From positions 1 through 64,000 of the forward strand of contig JANYDS010000084.1 of the NCBI GenBank assembly GCA_025363475.1: a DNA stretch of 64,000 nucleotides, written 5' to 3'. Below, in pieces: positions 7,689-17,071 of this stretch. The DNA comes from Terriglobia bacterium. GTDB taxonomy: Bacteria > Acidobacteriota > Terriglobia > Bryobacterales > Bryobacteraceae. The notes beneath the pieces were generated by a model. It was not told the origin of the DNA. It ran no database searches and saw only the letters and a program-made list of their open reading frames with translations. Each line of letters begins with the position of its first letter. Positions within the stretch are counted from its first letter, which is position 1. The translations under genes were made by a program, and so were the position numbers.

Positions 7689-8675
7689 TTGAAAAGAGAG
7701 ATTCTAATCTCCAGAGTTTTTGCCTTTTTGTTGCTTTCCGCTGTCACCGCTGGATCGGCATCGGCCAATTCATTCGTGATCAACGCGACTTTCGATTCAA
7801 GCATTACGAGTCTGTCGAATGCGCTGGCTATCGAGTCGAGTATTAACAATGTGATCAGTTTCTATGAGGCCACGTTCCTGGATCCCATCTCGGTGAACAT
7901 CACGTTTTCGAACATGACCTCGGGTTTGGGGCAAAGCAGCTTCAATCTATACACCGTCACGTATGCCAATTTCCGTTCTGCTCTGGTGGCCGATAGAACC
8001 AGTGCAGATGACACAACGGCACTGGCTAACCTTGCCGGCGGTGCAGGTAACCCGGTCAACGGCGGAACGGATATCCTGATCAAGTCCGCGACCAGGAAGG
8101 CGCTGGGGTTGCTGTCCGGTTCGTTTGCGGCGAGCGATGGCACTGTTTCCCTCAATACCTCGTTGATGAACATTGACCGAACCGGCGCGCAGAATGCCGG
8201 GCTGTACGATTTGCAGGCAGTTACCAGTCACGAAATCAATGAAATTCTGGGCCTTGGTTCAACGCTTGGGCTGGGCTTGTCGGCACCCTTCAATTCTGAG
8301 CCTTCACCCGAAGATCTTTTCCGTTATGACGGAAGCGGCGGCCGCAGCTTCAATGAAAGCGCAGTGTCTTCGTATTTATCGATCGATGGCACCACCTTGC
8401 TGGCGGCATTCAACCAGAGCAGTGGAGGTGATTACGGGGACTGGCAAACCGCGGGCGCTGCGAAAGTACAGGACGCGTTTGGCACTCCTGGTTCGCAGCC
8501 CAACATGGGAGTTGAGATACGGGCGCTTGACGCAATCGGATACGACGTGGCTACAGCTCCTGAACCTTCCACCTGGCTGCTGATCGCGACGGGCCTCATC
8601 GCCGGAGCAATTTACCGGAAGCGCAAGACGTCTCTGGTGCCGGTACCCGTTGTCGCTCGTTATAATAACGGGTAA
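7689..8675 (+). CDS. PEP-CTERM-sorted putative metalloprotease (NF038122-like)
   Basis: 328 residues read from a TTG start preceded by a GGGGGAA Shine-Dalgarno about 7 bases upstream. A signal peptide ends near SASA. The core INNVISFYEATFLDPISVNITF and the later TSHEINEILGLGSTLG (His181, Glu182) match the PEP-CTERM proteins annotated as NF038122 metalloproteases. In this copy the HExxH third ligand position holds Glu (HEINE). A C-terminal PEPSTWLLIATGLIAGAIYRKRK is a PEP-CTERM exosortase signal, followed by ~15 extra residues. Likely exported and cell-envelope processed; catalytic activity is uncertain. The stop directly abuts the next gene. Confidence 0.75.
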   Translation: MKREILISRVFAFLLLSAVTAGSASANSFVINATFDSSITSLSNALAIESSINNVISFYEATFLDPISVNITFSNMTSGLGQSSFNLYTVTYANFRSALVADRTSADDTTALANLAGGAGNPVNGGTDILIKSATRKALGLLSGSFAASDGTVSLNTSLMNIDRTGAQNAGLYDLQAVTSHEINEILGLGSTLGLGLSAPFNSEPSPEDLFRYDGSGGRSFNESAVSSYLSIDGTTLLAAFNQSSGGDYGDWQTAGAAKVQDAFGTPGSQPNMGVEIRALDAIGYDVATAPEPSTWLLIATGLIAGAIYRKRKTSLVPVPVVARYNNG

Positions 8676-9323
8676 ATGAAATTTTTCCTCGACACCGCGA
8701 ATCTTGAAGAGCTTCGCAAAGGGGCAGAATGGGGCATTGTTGACGGAGTCACAACCAACCCCTCTCTGATCGCCAAAGAAGGAAAGCCCATCAAAGAGCA
8801 GATCGCTGCCATCTGCGATATTGTGGACGGGCCCATCAGCGCCGAAGTAGTTGCGGTTACCGCGAAGGATATGATTCGCGAAGGCCGTGAACTGGCTAAG
8901 GTACATAAGAACGTCGTGGTGAAAGTGCCGCTGATCCGCGACGGCATTGAAGCTTGCTCCGCTTTGAGCAAGGAAGGCATTCGTGTCAACGTCACGCTTT
9001 GCTTCTCGGCTGGACAGGCCCTGCTTGCCGCGAAGGCGGGTGCCACTTACATCAGCCCGTTTGTCGGACGCCTCGATGACATCGGCGCAAACGGCATGGA
9101 TCTGATTCGTCAGATTGTGGCGATTTACGACAATTACGATTTCGAAACCCAGGTTCTGGCCGCATCACTGCGGGGTCCAGCGCATGTGATTGAATCGGCT
9201 CTTGCCGGTGCACACGTCGGAACTATGCCTTTCAAAGTCATGGACATGTTGTTCAGCCATCCGCTTACGGACAAGGGCCTGGAACAGTTTCTGAAAGACC
9301 ACGCCAAAGCGTTTGGAAATTAA
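8676..9323 (+). CDS. fsa: Fructose-6-phosphate aldolase / transaldolase (TalC-FSA type)
   Basis: 215 residues, the length of the small TalC/FSA subfamily. [13 protein letters not shown] and [13 protein letters not shown] at the N-terminus, Schiff-base Lys83 in VVVKVPL, and [14 protein letters not shown] are all conserved. The family either cleaves fructose 6-phosphate or transfers dihydroxyacetone units in the pentose phosphate pathway; sequence alone does not separate the two activities here. It begins at the base after the metalloprotease stop and overlaps the next small membrane protein gene by 11 bases. Confidence 0.92.
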   Translation: MKFFLDTANLEELRKGAEWGIVDGVTTNPSLIAKEGKPIKEQIAAICDIVDGPISAEVVAVTAKDMIREGRELAKVHKNVVVKVPLIRDGIEACSALSKEGIRVNVTLCFSAGQALLAAKAGATYISPFVGRLDDIGANGMDLIRQIVAIYDNYDFETQVLAASLRGPAHVIESALAGAHVGTMPFKVMDMLFSHPLTDKGLEQFLKDHAKAFGN

Positions 9324-9696
9324 CCAGCAGACTTTCGCTTATGGGGCGCTTGCTGTCGTCATTATGGCGGCAGGCGCACTGTTATTGCGCCGCTGGTTGG
9401 GCGGACGCGTCACTCCTGAAGAAATAGAGCGGCGCAGACGCGACTCGATTCAGCAAAGCGGCAAGCTCGGAGATGCCGAGGTGGAAGATGTCGATGGCGT
9501 GAATATCATCTACACCTATCGCGTAGCCGGTGTCGGCTATACCGTGTCACAGGATGTGAGTGCGCTCGAATCCTTGTTACCGCTGGACCGGATGACACTG
9601 GTCGGCCCTGCGGCAGTCAAGTTTCTTCCCCGCAACCCGGCCAATTCCATCGTTCTGAGCGAGCACTGGAGCGGTGTGCGGCGACGGGTTCGCTGA
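9313..9696 (+). CDS. Small membrane-anchored protein of unknown function
   Basis: 127 residues from a TTG start that overlaps the preceding aldolase gene by 11 bases. One N-terminal transmembrane helix ([17 protein letters not shown]) is followed by an Arg-rich stretch and a soluble domain with regular beta-strand character ([19 protein letters not shown]), somewhat like DUF3592-type proteins. No catalytic motif is visible. The start is uncertain because no strong Shine-Dalgarno is present. Confidence 0.6.
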   Translation: MEINQQTFAYGALAVVIMAAGALLLRRWLGGRVTPEEIERRRRDSIQQSGKLGDAEVEDVDGVNIIYTYRVAGVGYTVSQDVSALESLLPLDRMTLVGPAAVKFLPRNPANSIVLSEHWSGVRRRVR

Positions 9697-9735
9697 CAGA
9701 CTCGTCAGTCGTTTGCGATTCCCCGCACCCGATAA

Positions 9736-10170
9736 TTACTGCACGCCGCGGTGATTATCCAGGAAGTTCTTGTCGATGGTTTTACGCCCGTCGAAACCTT
9801 CACTGATGCGGTGCCAGTGGTCGATATCGGCTTCGTCCATCCGCCAGCAGAGGTAAACTTCTTCGCCCCGGAACAGAGTGGGGAAATCTACCAGACCGGT
9901 GTCCAGATCTTTCACCTGCACGCCCATTTCTTCGATGCGCTCCATGGCGTTTTTCAGCGCGTTGGCGCTGGTATCGAACTGCGTTTTCCAGGCTTCCGCC
10001 CGGTTGGTATCCACAGAGATGCCGCCCAGCATCAATATGCGTTGCGTCAGCCAATGGATGGCATGTTCCGCTTCGTCGTAGCGCGTTTTAGATGACACCG
10101 CTTCGCGGATGCTGCGCCCTACAGCGGGCAGGGCCGCTCGGGCTTCATCGAGAGTGAAGTAACGGGGCAT
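9736..10170 (-). CDS. DUF2203 family protein
   Basis: 144 residues from the ATG at 10170, which gives the typical family opening MPRYFTLDEARAALPAV. A longer frame to 10215 would overlap ispG and is less likely. The family is a mostly helical cytoplasmic protein with a conserved C-terminal region (VDFPTLFRGEEVYLCWRMDE, then IDHWH), seen in full here. Its role is unknown. It directly follows ispG on the same strand, with the start overlapping nothing but only ~10 bases from the ispG stop. Confidence 0.85.
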   Translation of the reverse strand: MPRYFTLDEARAALPAVGRSIREAVSSKTRYDEAEHAIHWLTQRILMLGGISVDTNRAEAWKTQFDTSANALKNAMERIEEMGVQVKDLDTGLVDFPTLFRGEEVYLCWRMDEADIDHWHRISEGFDGRKTIDKNFLDNHRGVQ

Positions 10171-10180
10171 GATGTTGCGG

Positions 10181-11440
10181 TCAGGCCATGACCGTTTCTT
10201 GCGCAACGGTGACAATGGGTTCCGCCGCAGCGTAATGCGTATCTACGTACTTGTTGAGGATGGCGATGAACTCGGCCACAATGGCATCACCGCGCAGAGT
10301 CATGGCCAGTTTGCCGTCAATGTAGACCGGTGCTACAGGCTCTTCAAAAGTTCCGGGCAATGAGATACCGATATTGGCGTGTTTCGATTCGCCGGGGCCG
10401 TTGACGATGCAGCCCATCACGGCGAGTTTCATTTCTTCCACACCGGTATATTGCGTTTTCCAGAGTGGCATTTTCTCGCGCAGGTAATTCTGGATCTGAT
10501 CCGCCATGTCCTGGAAGAATGTGCTGGTGGTCCGGCCGCAGCCCGGGCAGGCGGTGACCTGGGGGGCGAAACTGCGAATGCCGAGGGACTGCAGGATCTG
10601 CTGGCTGACGAAAACTTCTTCGCTGCGGTCGCCGCCGGGCAGGGGAGTGAGCGAGGCGCGGATAGTGTCACCGATACCTTCCTGCAGCAGCACCGATAAC
10701 GCGGCTGTCGTGGCCACCACACCCTTGGAACCGAGGCCTGCTTCCGTCAGGCCCAGGTGCAGGGCGTAATCGCTCTGACCAGCCATAGCGCGGTAGCAAT
10801 CAATCAAATCCTGTACGCCGCTGACCTTCGCGCTGAGGATGATGCGTTCACGCGGCAAACCGTAACTTTCGGCGGCTGCAGCTGAGCGCAGGGCGCTGGT
10901 GACAATGGCATCAAGCGTAACTTCGCGGGCGTCTTTCGGCTCGGGCAGCAGGTTGTTTTCGTCCATCATTCGCGTGAGCAGCGCGCCGTCTAGCGAACCC
11001 CAGTTGACGCCAATTCGCACGGGCTTGCCGTATTCGATGGCAGCTTCAATCATGGTGCGGAAATTGTCGTCGTGCTTCTTGCCGATGTTGACGTTGCCGG
11101 GGTTGATTCTGTACTTGGAAAGGGCGCGGGCGCATTCCGGGTATTTCTTCAGCAGCAGGTGGCCGTTGTAATGGAAGTCGCCAATGATGGGTACACGGAC
11201 GCCAAACTGGTTGAGAGTTTCGACGATCTTCGGCACTGCGGCTGCGGCCGCATCGGTGTTGACGGTAACGCGAACCAGTTCCGAACCAGCGCGTGCCAGG
11301 GCCATCACCTGATTGACAGTGGAGGAAACATCGGCCGTATCGGTATTGGTCATGGACTGCACCACGATGGGATTTTCCCCGCCGACTTTCACTCCACCGA
11401 CGTTGACGGTAACCGATTTGCGGCGTGCGATGAGTGCCAT
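10181..11440 (-). CDS. ispG: 4-hydroxy-3-methylbut-2-en-1-yl diphosphate synthase IspG
   Basis: 419 residues. IspG (GcpE) is the [4Fe-4S] enzyme of the MEP isoprenoid pathway that converts methylerythritol cyclodiphosphate to HMBPP. Conserved [13 protein letters not shown] opens the TIM-barrel part, RINPGN and GVNWGSL follow, and the cluster-binding CPGCGRT and CIVNGPGES are both in the C-terminal domain. It is the longer bacterial type. It sits just downstream of an MFS gene whose stop is 5 bases from the ispG start, so co-transcription is likely. Confidence 0.96.
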   Translation of the reverse strand: MALIARRKSVTVNVGGVKVGGENPIVVQSMTNTDTADVSSTVNQVMALARAGSELVRVTVNTDAAAAAVPKIVETLNQFGVRVPIIGDFHYNGHLLLKKYPECARALSKYRINPGNVNIGKKHDDNFRTMIEAAIEYGKPVRIGVNWGSLDGALLTRMMDENNLLPEPKDAREVTLDAIVTSALRSAAAAESYGLPRERIILSAKVSGVQDLIDCYRAMAGQSDYALHLGLTEAGLGSKGVVATTAALSVLLQEGIGDTIRASLTPLPGGDRSEEVFVSQQILQSLGIRSFAPQVTACPGCGRTTSTFFQDMADQIQNYLREKMPLWKTQYTGVEEMKLAVMGCIVNGPGESKHANIGISLPGTFEEPVAPVYIDGKLAMTLRGDAIVAEFIAILNKYVDTHYAAAEPIVTVAQETVMA

Positions 11441-11445
11441 TCCTG

Positions 11446-12660
11446 CTATTTTACCAGCGCAGGTTCGCGCACCACGATGGTTTTCAGCAACAGCCAGCCC
11501 GCGAAGGGAGGCAACGCCACCAGCCAGCAGACCGGAGTGAAGCCGAAATGGTCAACCAGATAGCCGATCAACGGCGAGACGCCGAATTGCATCAGACCAT
11601 AAGCAAAGCCGAGTGCGGAGATGGCGGTGCCCGCGTGTTCGCCACCCCAGATGTCGAGGGGGATGGTGTAAATGTTGACACTGCCGGCCACGATGGCGAA
11701 GTAGCTCAGCGAAATCGGAATCAGAGCGATGAGCGGCGTGGGGCAGAATGGCGTGAGGATAGTCACCAGGCAGAGAAACGCACTGAGATAGACGGCGGCA
11801 ACGCGGGCTTCAACTGAAGAAGTGCCGCGGTTAATCGAGCGCCGTGAGAGCCAGCCGCCGGCGAACCCGCCCAGCGTGGAGGCTACCGGCGGAACCCATG
11901 CGTATTTGTTGGCCTGAGAAGTCGTCAGGCTGTAGGATTTCACCAGATAAAGCGTGGTCCAGTTGGTCCAGAACGTGTAGCCCAGCATCCAGACGATGTT
12001 GGCTCCGGCAAGGGCCAGCAGGCGCGGGTCTTTGAGGATGCCAAAGCCGCCCCTGGATTTTTGCGGGGCGATTTCCTGCCATGGACGCACGGAGCGGCGC
12101 ACCAGCATCCAGATGGGAATCCAGCCGAAGCCAAGAGCGGCGCAAACGAAGAACGGGCTGCGCCAGCCGGTGAATAAGCCGACCAGCAGGGGTGCGGCAA
12201 CTCCGGCGATGCCGATGCCAATCTGCGTCATGGCTGCGCCGAGGGCGCGATCTTTCGGTTCGAGATAAATGGAATTCAGTTTGCCTGCGGCCGGAACCCC
12301 GGCTGATTCCCAGACAGCGAGGAAGATGCGGACGCCGACCAGTTGGTTGAAAGTGCGCGTCCAGCCGGAAACCGCCGCGCTGAAGGACCAAAGGGCGACC
12401 GCGAGGATGATACCTGTTTCCAGACCCAAACGGTCAAGCAGCCAGCCCACGAAAGGCGCGCCCAAAGCGTAGGCCAAGCCAAAAGCGCCGACCAGGTAGC
12501 CATAGTCTGTATTGCTCAGGTGGAATTCCGCCATCACGCGCGGGGCGGCGGCGGAAAGGATGATGCGGTCGAGGTAATTCCAGGCAGAGGCCAGGGCAAA
12601 AACGGAGACGGCAGCCCAGCGGGCGGTGGAGGAACCGGGACGTAATCTGGCTTCACTCAT
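11446..12660 (-). CDS. MFS transporter, anion:cation symporter (ACS)-like
   Basis: 404 residues with twelve predicted hydrophobic segments. [23 protein letters not shown] and [13 protein letters not shown] near the N-terminus resemble the ACS family (hexuronate, galactonate, phthalate and similar anion transporters). A cytoplasmic loop around residues 195-210 separates the two six-helix halves. Substrate is unknown. It is the first gene of a minus-strand group leading into ispG and lies downstream of a 310-base spacer that holds a perfect operator-like palindrome. Confidence 0.88.
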   Translation of the reverse strand: MSEARLRPGSSTARWAAVSVFALASAWNYLDRIILSAAAPRVMAEFHLSNTDYGYLVGAFGLAYALGAPFVGWLLDRLGLETGIILAVALWSFSAAVSGWTRTFNQLVGVRIFLAVWESAGVPAAGKLNSIYLEPKDRALGAAMTQIGIGIAGVAAPLLVGLFTGWRSPFFVCAALGFGWIPIWMLVRRSVRPWQEIAPQKSRGGFGILKDPRLLALAGANIVWMLGYTFWTNWTTLYLVKSYSLTTSQANKYAWVPPVASTLGGFAGGWLSRRSINRGTSSVEARVAAVYLSAFLCLVTILTPFCPTPLIALIPISLSYFAIVAGSVNIYTIPLDIWGGEHAGTAISALGFAYGLMQFGVSPLIGYLVDHFGFTPVCWLVALPPFAGWLLLKTIVVREPALVK

Positions 12661-12969
12661 GTTGGGGAGAGGGGGAAATCAAAAAAAACCCCTCGTGCTG
12701 CAATCGACGTGCGGAGGATAACGAGCCGAATAAATCTGACTGTCGCTCCCGAAAGCTACAGCCTCGAACTCGCTACCCCTTTCGCCAGCGTGTTGCAGCA
12801 GAGGGCAGGTTTGGAGTACTTCTAACGATTCGCGAACTAGAATAGCAAACGAGATGCCATAGCGGGAAGATTGCAAGTGATTGATTCTTTATGTAAAAGT
12901 CGGGGGACAAGGAAAAGGCCCGTAGAGTGTCGCGACGCCCCTGTGTCACTGTGACACACCCCGGTCGCG
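12661..12969. other. Non-coding spacer upstream of the MFS gene
   Basis: No protein with recognisable character is encoded on either strand. The spacer contains a run of eight A residues near 12680 and, near its far end, a 17-base perfect inverted repeat. As the MFS gene reads leftward from 12660, this is its natural promoter region. Confidence 0.5.
12942..12958. promoter_or_regulatory. Perfect palindrome, operator-like
   Basis: TGTGTCAC-T-GTGACACA: two 8-base arms around a single central base. The inner part resembles CRP/FNR-type half sites (TGTGA/TCACA), but the spacing differs. It lies about 280 bases upstream of the MFS start and 11 bases beyond the stop of the minus-strand hypothetical gene. 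It could be an operator or simply a hairpin ending that gene. Confidence 0.4.
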
Positions 12970-13707
12970 CTATGTGACATGGTCATCAAGCCAGCGCACC
13001 CGTTCCATCTGGGCGGCGTACTCGCCGATGGCGCATTCGAGGTTGATGTAACGGACTCCGAGGCGGGCGGCGAGGCGGGAAAATGAGCCATCGTCCGGGT
13101 CTGGCCGGGTTTGAAGGACGACGTTCCAGGGAGATTTTTTCAGGGTTTCAAAATCGTGCGGATCGGTACACAGGAAAAAATTGCGTGGCAGATCCGGCTG
13201 TTTGAGGGAAGTCTCGTCGCTGGCGGCAATCTCGTCGAGCATGGAATAACCCCGGTTGTTGTGGAGAGCGAAGAGGCGTCCGCCCCGGGGAGGGAGGAAG
13301 GCGCGGAGGAGTTTTGGCCGTTCGTGGTCCAGATAGTTGAGGACACCGATGACTTTTTCGACGTCGAGGCCGGGGTTGAGGTTGCGGATGCTGCGTTCGG
13401 CTCCTTCACGCGAATACATGCGATTGGGGTCGATTTTTACTCCCTGAAGTTCGACAATGCGGAATTTGCCGGTTACTGTATACGCAGTGCCGGGCTGGTC
13501 TTTGATGTAGGCGGTGAGGACGTCGCTGGCGGTGTCTTCATCGCCGTGGATGACCAGATAGCGCCGGGGCCCGCGTTTGTTGCGGAGGAAGCGGAATTCG
13601 ACGCCGGAAAGGTGAACGAGTTCCTGCCTGCGGAAGAAGTGGAACCATCTCGGAATTCCACCCAGCACGAAGGACCGGCGGTTTAGATTTTGCGGCTGCA
13701 AGTCCAT
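12970..13707 (-). CDS. Conserved hypothetical protein (succinylglutamate-desuccinylase-region unknown)
   Basis: 245 residues from the ATG at 13707 (MDLQPQNLNRRSFVLGG). The frame remains open much further upstream, but that part is the antisense shadow of the M20 peptidase gene. The protein has repeated features: a YLVIHGDEDTASDVL segment, DPNRMYSREGAERSIRNLNP, and a C-terminal VRYINLECAIGEYAAQMERV. These look like a conserved cytosolic or exported enzyme-like protein found in Acidobacteriota, but I cannot assign a function. An N-terminal RRSFVLGG suggests a twin-arginine motif, yet no clear hydrophobic core follows. Its start is only 9 bases from the divergent M20 gene start. Confidence 0.65.
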   Translation of the reverse strand: MDLQPQNLNRRSFVLGGIPRWFHFFRRQELVHLSGVEFRFLRNKRGPRRYLVIHGDEDTASDVLTAYIKDQPGTAYTVTGKFRIVELQGVKIDPNRMYSREGAERSIRNLNPGLDVEKVIGVLNYLDHERPKLLRAFLPPRGGRLFALHNNRGYSMLDEIAASDETSLKQPDLPRNFFLCTDPHDFETLKKSPWNVVLQTRPDPDDGSFSRLAARLGVRYINLECAIGEYAAQMERVRWLDDHVT

Positions 13708-13716
13708 AATTGTTTC

Positions 13717-15087
13717 ATGCGTATTACGTGTTTTGCCCTGATCCTTGCGATTCCCGCGTTTGCTCAGCTGGAACCTCGCCAGCAACTGGCGCGGGAGATT
13801 TTCAAACAGCTGATTGAAATCAATACGACTGACTCGGTGGGCGACAACACCAAAGCCGCAGAGGCCGTCGCGGCACGCTTCCGGGCTGCGGGCGTACCGG
13901 ACAAGGATATTCACGTTTTGGCGCCACAGGCCAGGAAGGGCAATGTTGTGGTGCGGTTCCACGGCACAGGCACGGCGAGGCCGATTCTTTTCATTGGCCA
14001 TCTGGATGTGGTGGAGGCGAAGCGCGCAGACTGGACGATGGATCCTTTCGAATTTCGCGAACAGGACGGTTATTTTTACGGGCGCGGGACGCAGGATATG
14101 AAGGGCGCGGATGCGATTTTGATCGCGAATTTTCTGCGACTGAAACAAGAAGGCTTCCGGCCGTCGCGTGACCTGATTCTGGCGCTGACTTCGGATGAGG
14201 AAAGTGGTCCGGCGAATGGTGTGGAGTGGCTGGTGAAGAATCACCGCGATTTGATTGACGCCGAGTATTGCGTAAATTCCGATGGCGGCGGCGGGCACCT
14301 CAAGAACGGCAAGCCAACCTTCATGGGAGTGCAGGCTGCGGAAAAAGTGTTTCTGAGCTTCAAACTCGAAGTGACGAATGCGGGTGGACACAGTTCACTG
14401 CCGCGAAAGGACAATGCGATTTATCATCTGGCGGGCGGGCTTTCACGACTGGCGGAATTTGATTTTCCGGTGCGGCTGTTTGATGTAACGCGCAGCCAGT
14501 TTGAGCGTGCGGCGTCGCTGTATCCGGGGCAACTCGGGGCAGATTTGAAGGCGATCGGGCAGACTCCTGGGGATTTAGCCGTGATTGCGCGGCTGTCGGC
14601 GCTGCCTATGTACAACGCTTTAATCCGTACGACATGCGTGCCCACGATGATGACGGCGGGCCATGCGGAAAATGCTTTGCCGCAGTCTGCTTCAGCTACG
14701 GTGAACTGCCGGTTATTGCCGGTGGACAATCCGGCGGACGTGCAGCAGACGCTGCGCAGGGTGCTGGCAGACCCGGCGATTACCATCACGGAAATGGCTC
14801 CGGCCAAGCTGGGGAATTACAAGCCGCTCAACCCGGAAATGATGACGGCAGTGACTGCGGCCACGAGCAAACACTGGCCGGGATTGCCTGTGATTCCTCT
14901 AATGACGACGGGTGCCAGTGATGGCGTCTATCTGAATGTTGCGGGCATTCCGACCTACGGAGTTGACGGCATTTTTGGCGATGAAGATGACAGCCGCGCG
15001 CATGGCCGGGACGAGCGGATTCTGGTGAAATCATTTTATGAAGCACTTGATTTCATGTACGACGTGACTGTGGCACTGGGACGGTAA
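13717..15087 (+). CDS. Secreted M20/M25/M40 family metallopeptidase
   Basis: 456 residues. The ATG at 13717 gives a signal peptide (MRITCFALILAIPAFAQ) and is preferred over an upstream ATG at 13690. Zinc-site signatures are FIGHLDVVEA, GRGTQDMKG, DEESG and a C-terminal DDSRAHGRDER. The dimerisation domain lies between about residues 215 and 340 with the GGHSSLPRKDN loop. Members hydrolyse dipeptides or acylated amino acids; a periplasmic peptide-scavenging role is likely. It is followed immediately by a PP2C gene. Confidence 0.93.
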   Translation: MRITCFALILAIPAFAQLEPRQQLAREIFKQLIEINTTDSVGDNTKAAEAVAARFRAAGVPDKDIHVLAPQARKGNVVVRFHGTGTARPILFIGHLDVVEAKRADWTMDPFEFREQDGYFYGRGTQDMKGADAILIANFLRLKQEGFRPSRDLILALTSDEESGPANGVEWLVKNHRDLIDAEYCVNSDGGGGHLKNGKPTFMGVQAAEKVFLSFKLEVTNAGGHSSLPRKDNAIYHLAGGLSRLAEFDFPVRLFDVTRSQFERAASLYPGQLGADLKAIGQTPGDLAVIARLSALPMYNALIRTTCVPTMMTAGHAENALPQSASATVNCRLLPVDNPADVQQTLRRVLADPAITITEMAPAKLGNYKPLNPEMMTAVTAATSKHWPGLPVIPLMTTGASDGVYLNVAGIPTYGVDGIFGDEDDSRAHGRDERILVKSFYEALDFMYDVTVALGR

Positions 15088-16056
15088 ATGGAAACAGCGC
15101 CGTCTCAGAAGATGCAATGCATGGAGGTTTGGGGCGGAAGCCAGCTGACTTCCCAGGGCATGGAATTCGGCGGGCTTGACGCCTGGGTTTACAGCAAGCC
15201 GTTCGGAGATGCGGAGCGAGGCGGCGATGTCTATTACGCTTCGAGTTGCGCTACGGGGAGAATTACGCGCATGCTTTTGGCCGACGTTTCCGGGCACGGG
15301 AAAGGCGTCGCCGCGACAGCCACTGGCCTGCGCGCGCTGATGCGCCGGTTTGTCAACCGGCTGGATCAGGGTGAATTTGTGGGTCTGTTGAACCGCGAGT
15401 TTTCTGAGTTGTCGCAGGACGGATCTTTCGCCACTGCAGTGGTCACGACGTTTTTTGCGCCCAGCAACCGGCTGACGGTTTGCAATGCAGGGCATCCGCG
15501 TCCGCTGCGGTATCGTGCTGGTCAGCGCGAGTGGAGCTTTCTGAGCCATGAACGCAAGGCCGGGCCGGCAGCGCGGGGGCCGCAGAACATACCGCTGGGC
15601 ATGATCGCGATTTCCGAGTATGAGCAGTTTGATGTGGAACTGGAAGAGGGTGATTGTCTGCTCACCTATACCGATGCGCTGATTGAATCGAACGATGCGG
15701 ATGGGGAGATGCTGGGAGAGCCCGGGCTGCTTCAGCTCATTCGGGCGCTGGACGTGCCGGAAACGGGCGTTGACCCGAGGCAGATTACGGAGAGTCTGCT
15801 GGCGGCAATTTCGGCCCGCGACGCGGCGAACCTCACGGACGACGATGTGACGGTGCTGATTGTGCGCGCCAATGGCCGCCAGCCGCGGTATTCCCTGGGG
15901 GAGAAACTGGGCGCGATGGCCCGCTTTGCCGGTGCGGCTTTCCGTTCCTTAAAACCGGGTGCGGAACGTGCGCCGTTTCCCGATTCGAGCCTGCCCAATA
16001 TGGGGGGTGCGCTCATTCCCGCATTGGCCCGGCGTTGGCGTGCGCCCCGTGATTGA
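15088..16056 (+). CDS. PP2C/SpoIIE-type serine phosphatase (RsbU-like)
   Basis: 322 residues beginning at the base after the M20 stop. The phosphatase core is visible as YYASSCATGRITRMLLADVSGHGKG (metal-binding Asp in DVSGHG), FATAVVTTFF, VCNAGHPRPL and the C-terminal DDVTVLIVR. This is the SpoIIE fold, typically dephosphorylating anti-anti-sigma factors in partner-switching stress control. No sensor domain precedes it, and no anti-sigma factor or STAS gene is adjacent. The last ~60 residues are a basic, Pro-rich tail. Confidence 0.9.
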   Translation: METAPSQKMQCMEVWGGSQLTSQGMEFGGLDAWVYSKPFGDAERGGDVYYASSCATGRITRMLLADVSGHGKGVAATATGLRALMRRFVNRLDQGEFVGLLNREFSELSQDGSFATAVVTTFFAPSNRLTVCNAGHPRPLRYRAGQREWSFLSHERKAGPAARGPQNIPLGMIAISEYEQFDVELEEGDCLLTYTDALIESNDADGEMLGEPGLLQLIRALDVPETGVDPRQITESLLAAISARDAANLTDDDVTVLIVRANGRQPRYSLGEKLGAMARFAGAAFRSLKPGAERAPFPDSSLPNMGGALIPALARRWRAPRD

Positions 16057-16072
16057 GATAACATAAACACCA

Positions 16073-17071
16073 ATGAACAGTCGATTCTTAGCTGCGACCG
16101 CGGGGTTCGCATTGATATTTACAGCAGCACTTCCGGGCCAGGCGCCAAAGCCGGCCGCAGTGAAGTCAGGGAAGATTACGCGGACGCCGGACGGGCATCC
16201 AGACCTGCAGGGCGTGTGGACTAACGCTACGCTGACGCCCATGGAACGTCCGACGCAATACAAGGACAAAGCCACCTTGCCCGATGCGGAAGCGAAGGCA
16301 TATGAGCAGAAGGAACTCGATGTCAATAACATCGACAAGCCGGATGCTCCGCTGCTGGCGGCGGCGGGTTCCGGATCCGGAGCCACGGCTGTCGGCGGTT
16401 ACAACAATTTGTTTATGGATCGCGGGTCGGAACTGGCACGTGTGGACGGGGTGAAGCGTACTTCGCTTGTGATTGATCCGGCGGACGGGCGTGTGCCTGC
16501 GATGCTTCCGGAAGCGCGGACGCGCAATGCCTCGATGTTCCGCAACAGCTTCAATAATGTGAAAGACCGGCCGCTGGCTGAGCGCTGTCTGGTGGGGTTT
16601 AGTTCCACTTCAGGTCCGCCGATGATGCCGGTGCTTTATAACAACAATTATCAAATTATTCAGACTGCGGATGTGGTGATGATTCTGGTGGAAATGAATC
16701 ATGATGCGCGGCTGGTGCGGATCAATGGAACCCATCCTCCGGCGAGTGTTCATCAGTGGCTGGGCGATTCGATCGGGCACTGGGAGGGCGACACGCTGGT
16801 GGTGGATACGACCAACTTTAACGACCAGACGCGCTTTCGCGGTACCGCTGAAAAGCTGCATGTGATTGAGCGGTTTACGCGGGTGGATTCGAACACGATC
16901 CTGTATAAGGCCACGATTGACGACCCTTCCACCTTCACGAAGGCCTGGACGATGGAGTTTCCTTTTGTTGCAGCACAGGGGCCGGTTTATGAATATGCGT
17001 GCCATGAAGGCAATTACGCGATGACCGATATTCTGGGCGGCGCGCGCAAGCTGGAAGGCGAACCGAAATAA
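16073..17071 (+). CDS. Secreted hypothetical protein with PDGHPDLQGVW motif
   Basis: 332 residues with a signal peptide ending near LPGQA. TPDGHPDLQGVWTNATLTPMERP near residue 40 is the hallmark of a large family of secreted proteins abundant in Acidobacteriota and other soil bacteria. Later segments (GHWEGDTLVVDTTNF, HVIERFTRVD, YEYACHEGNY) complete the family pattern. Function is unknown. It may be associated with extracellular substrate binding, but nothing in the sequence shows catalysis. Confidence 0.85.
   Translation: MNSRFLAATAGFALIFTAALPGQAPKPAAVKSGKITRTPDGHPDLQGVWTNATLTPMERPTQYKDKATLPDAEAKAYEQKELDVNNIDKPDAPLLAAAGSGSGATAVGGYNNLFMDRGSELARVDGVKRTSLVIDPADGRVPAMLPEARTRNASMFRNSFNNVKDRPLAERCLVGFSSTSGPPMMPVLYNNNYQIIQTADVVMILVEMNHDARLVRINGTHPPASVHQWLGDSIGHWEGDTLVVDTTNFNDQTRFRGTAEKLHVIERFTRVDSNTILYKATIDDPSTFTKAWTMEFPFVAAQGPVYEYACHEGNYAMTDILGGARKLEGEPK

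Noticed and set aside
12679-12876. Minus-strand ORF in the spacer upstream of the MFS gene
   Set aside because: No ribosome site, mixed composition and no motif; a tRNA-like reading of the same stretch also failed to fold into a cloverleaf.
13708-14391. Minus-strand N-terminal extension of the 12970-13707 protein
   Set aside because: The extension is antisense to the M20 peptidase core and has no protein character; the true start is near 13707.
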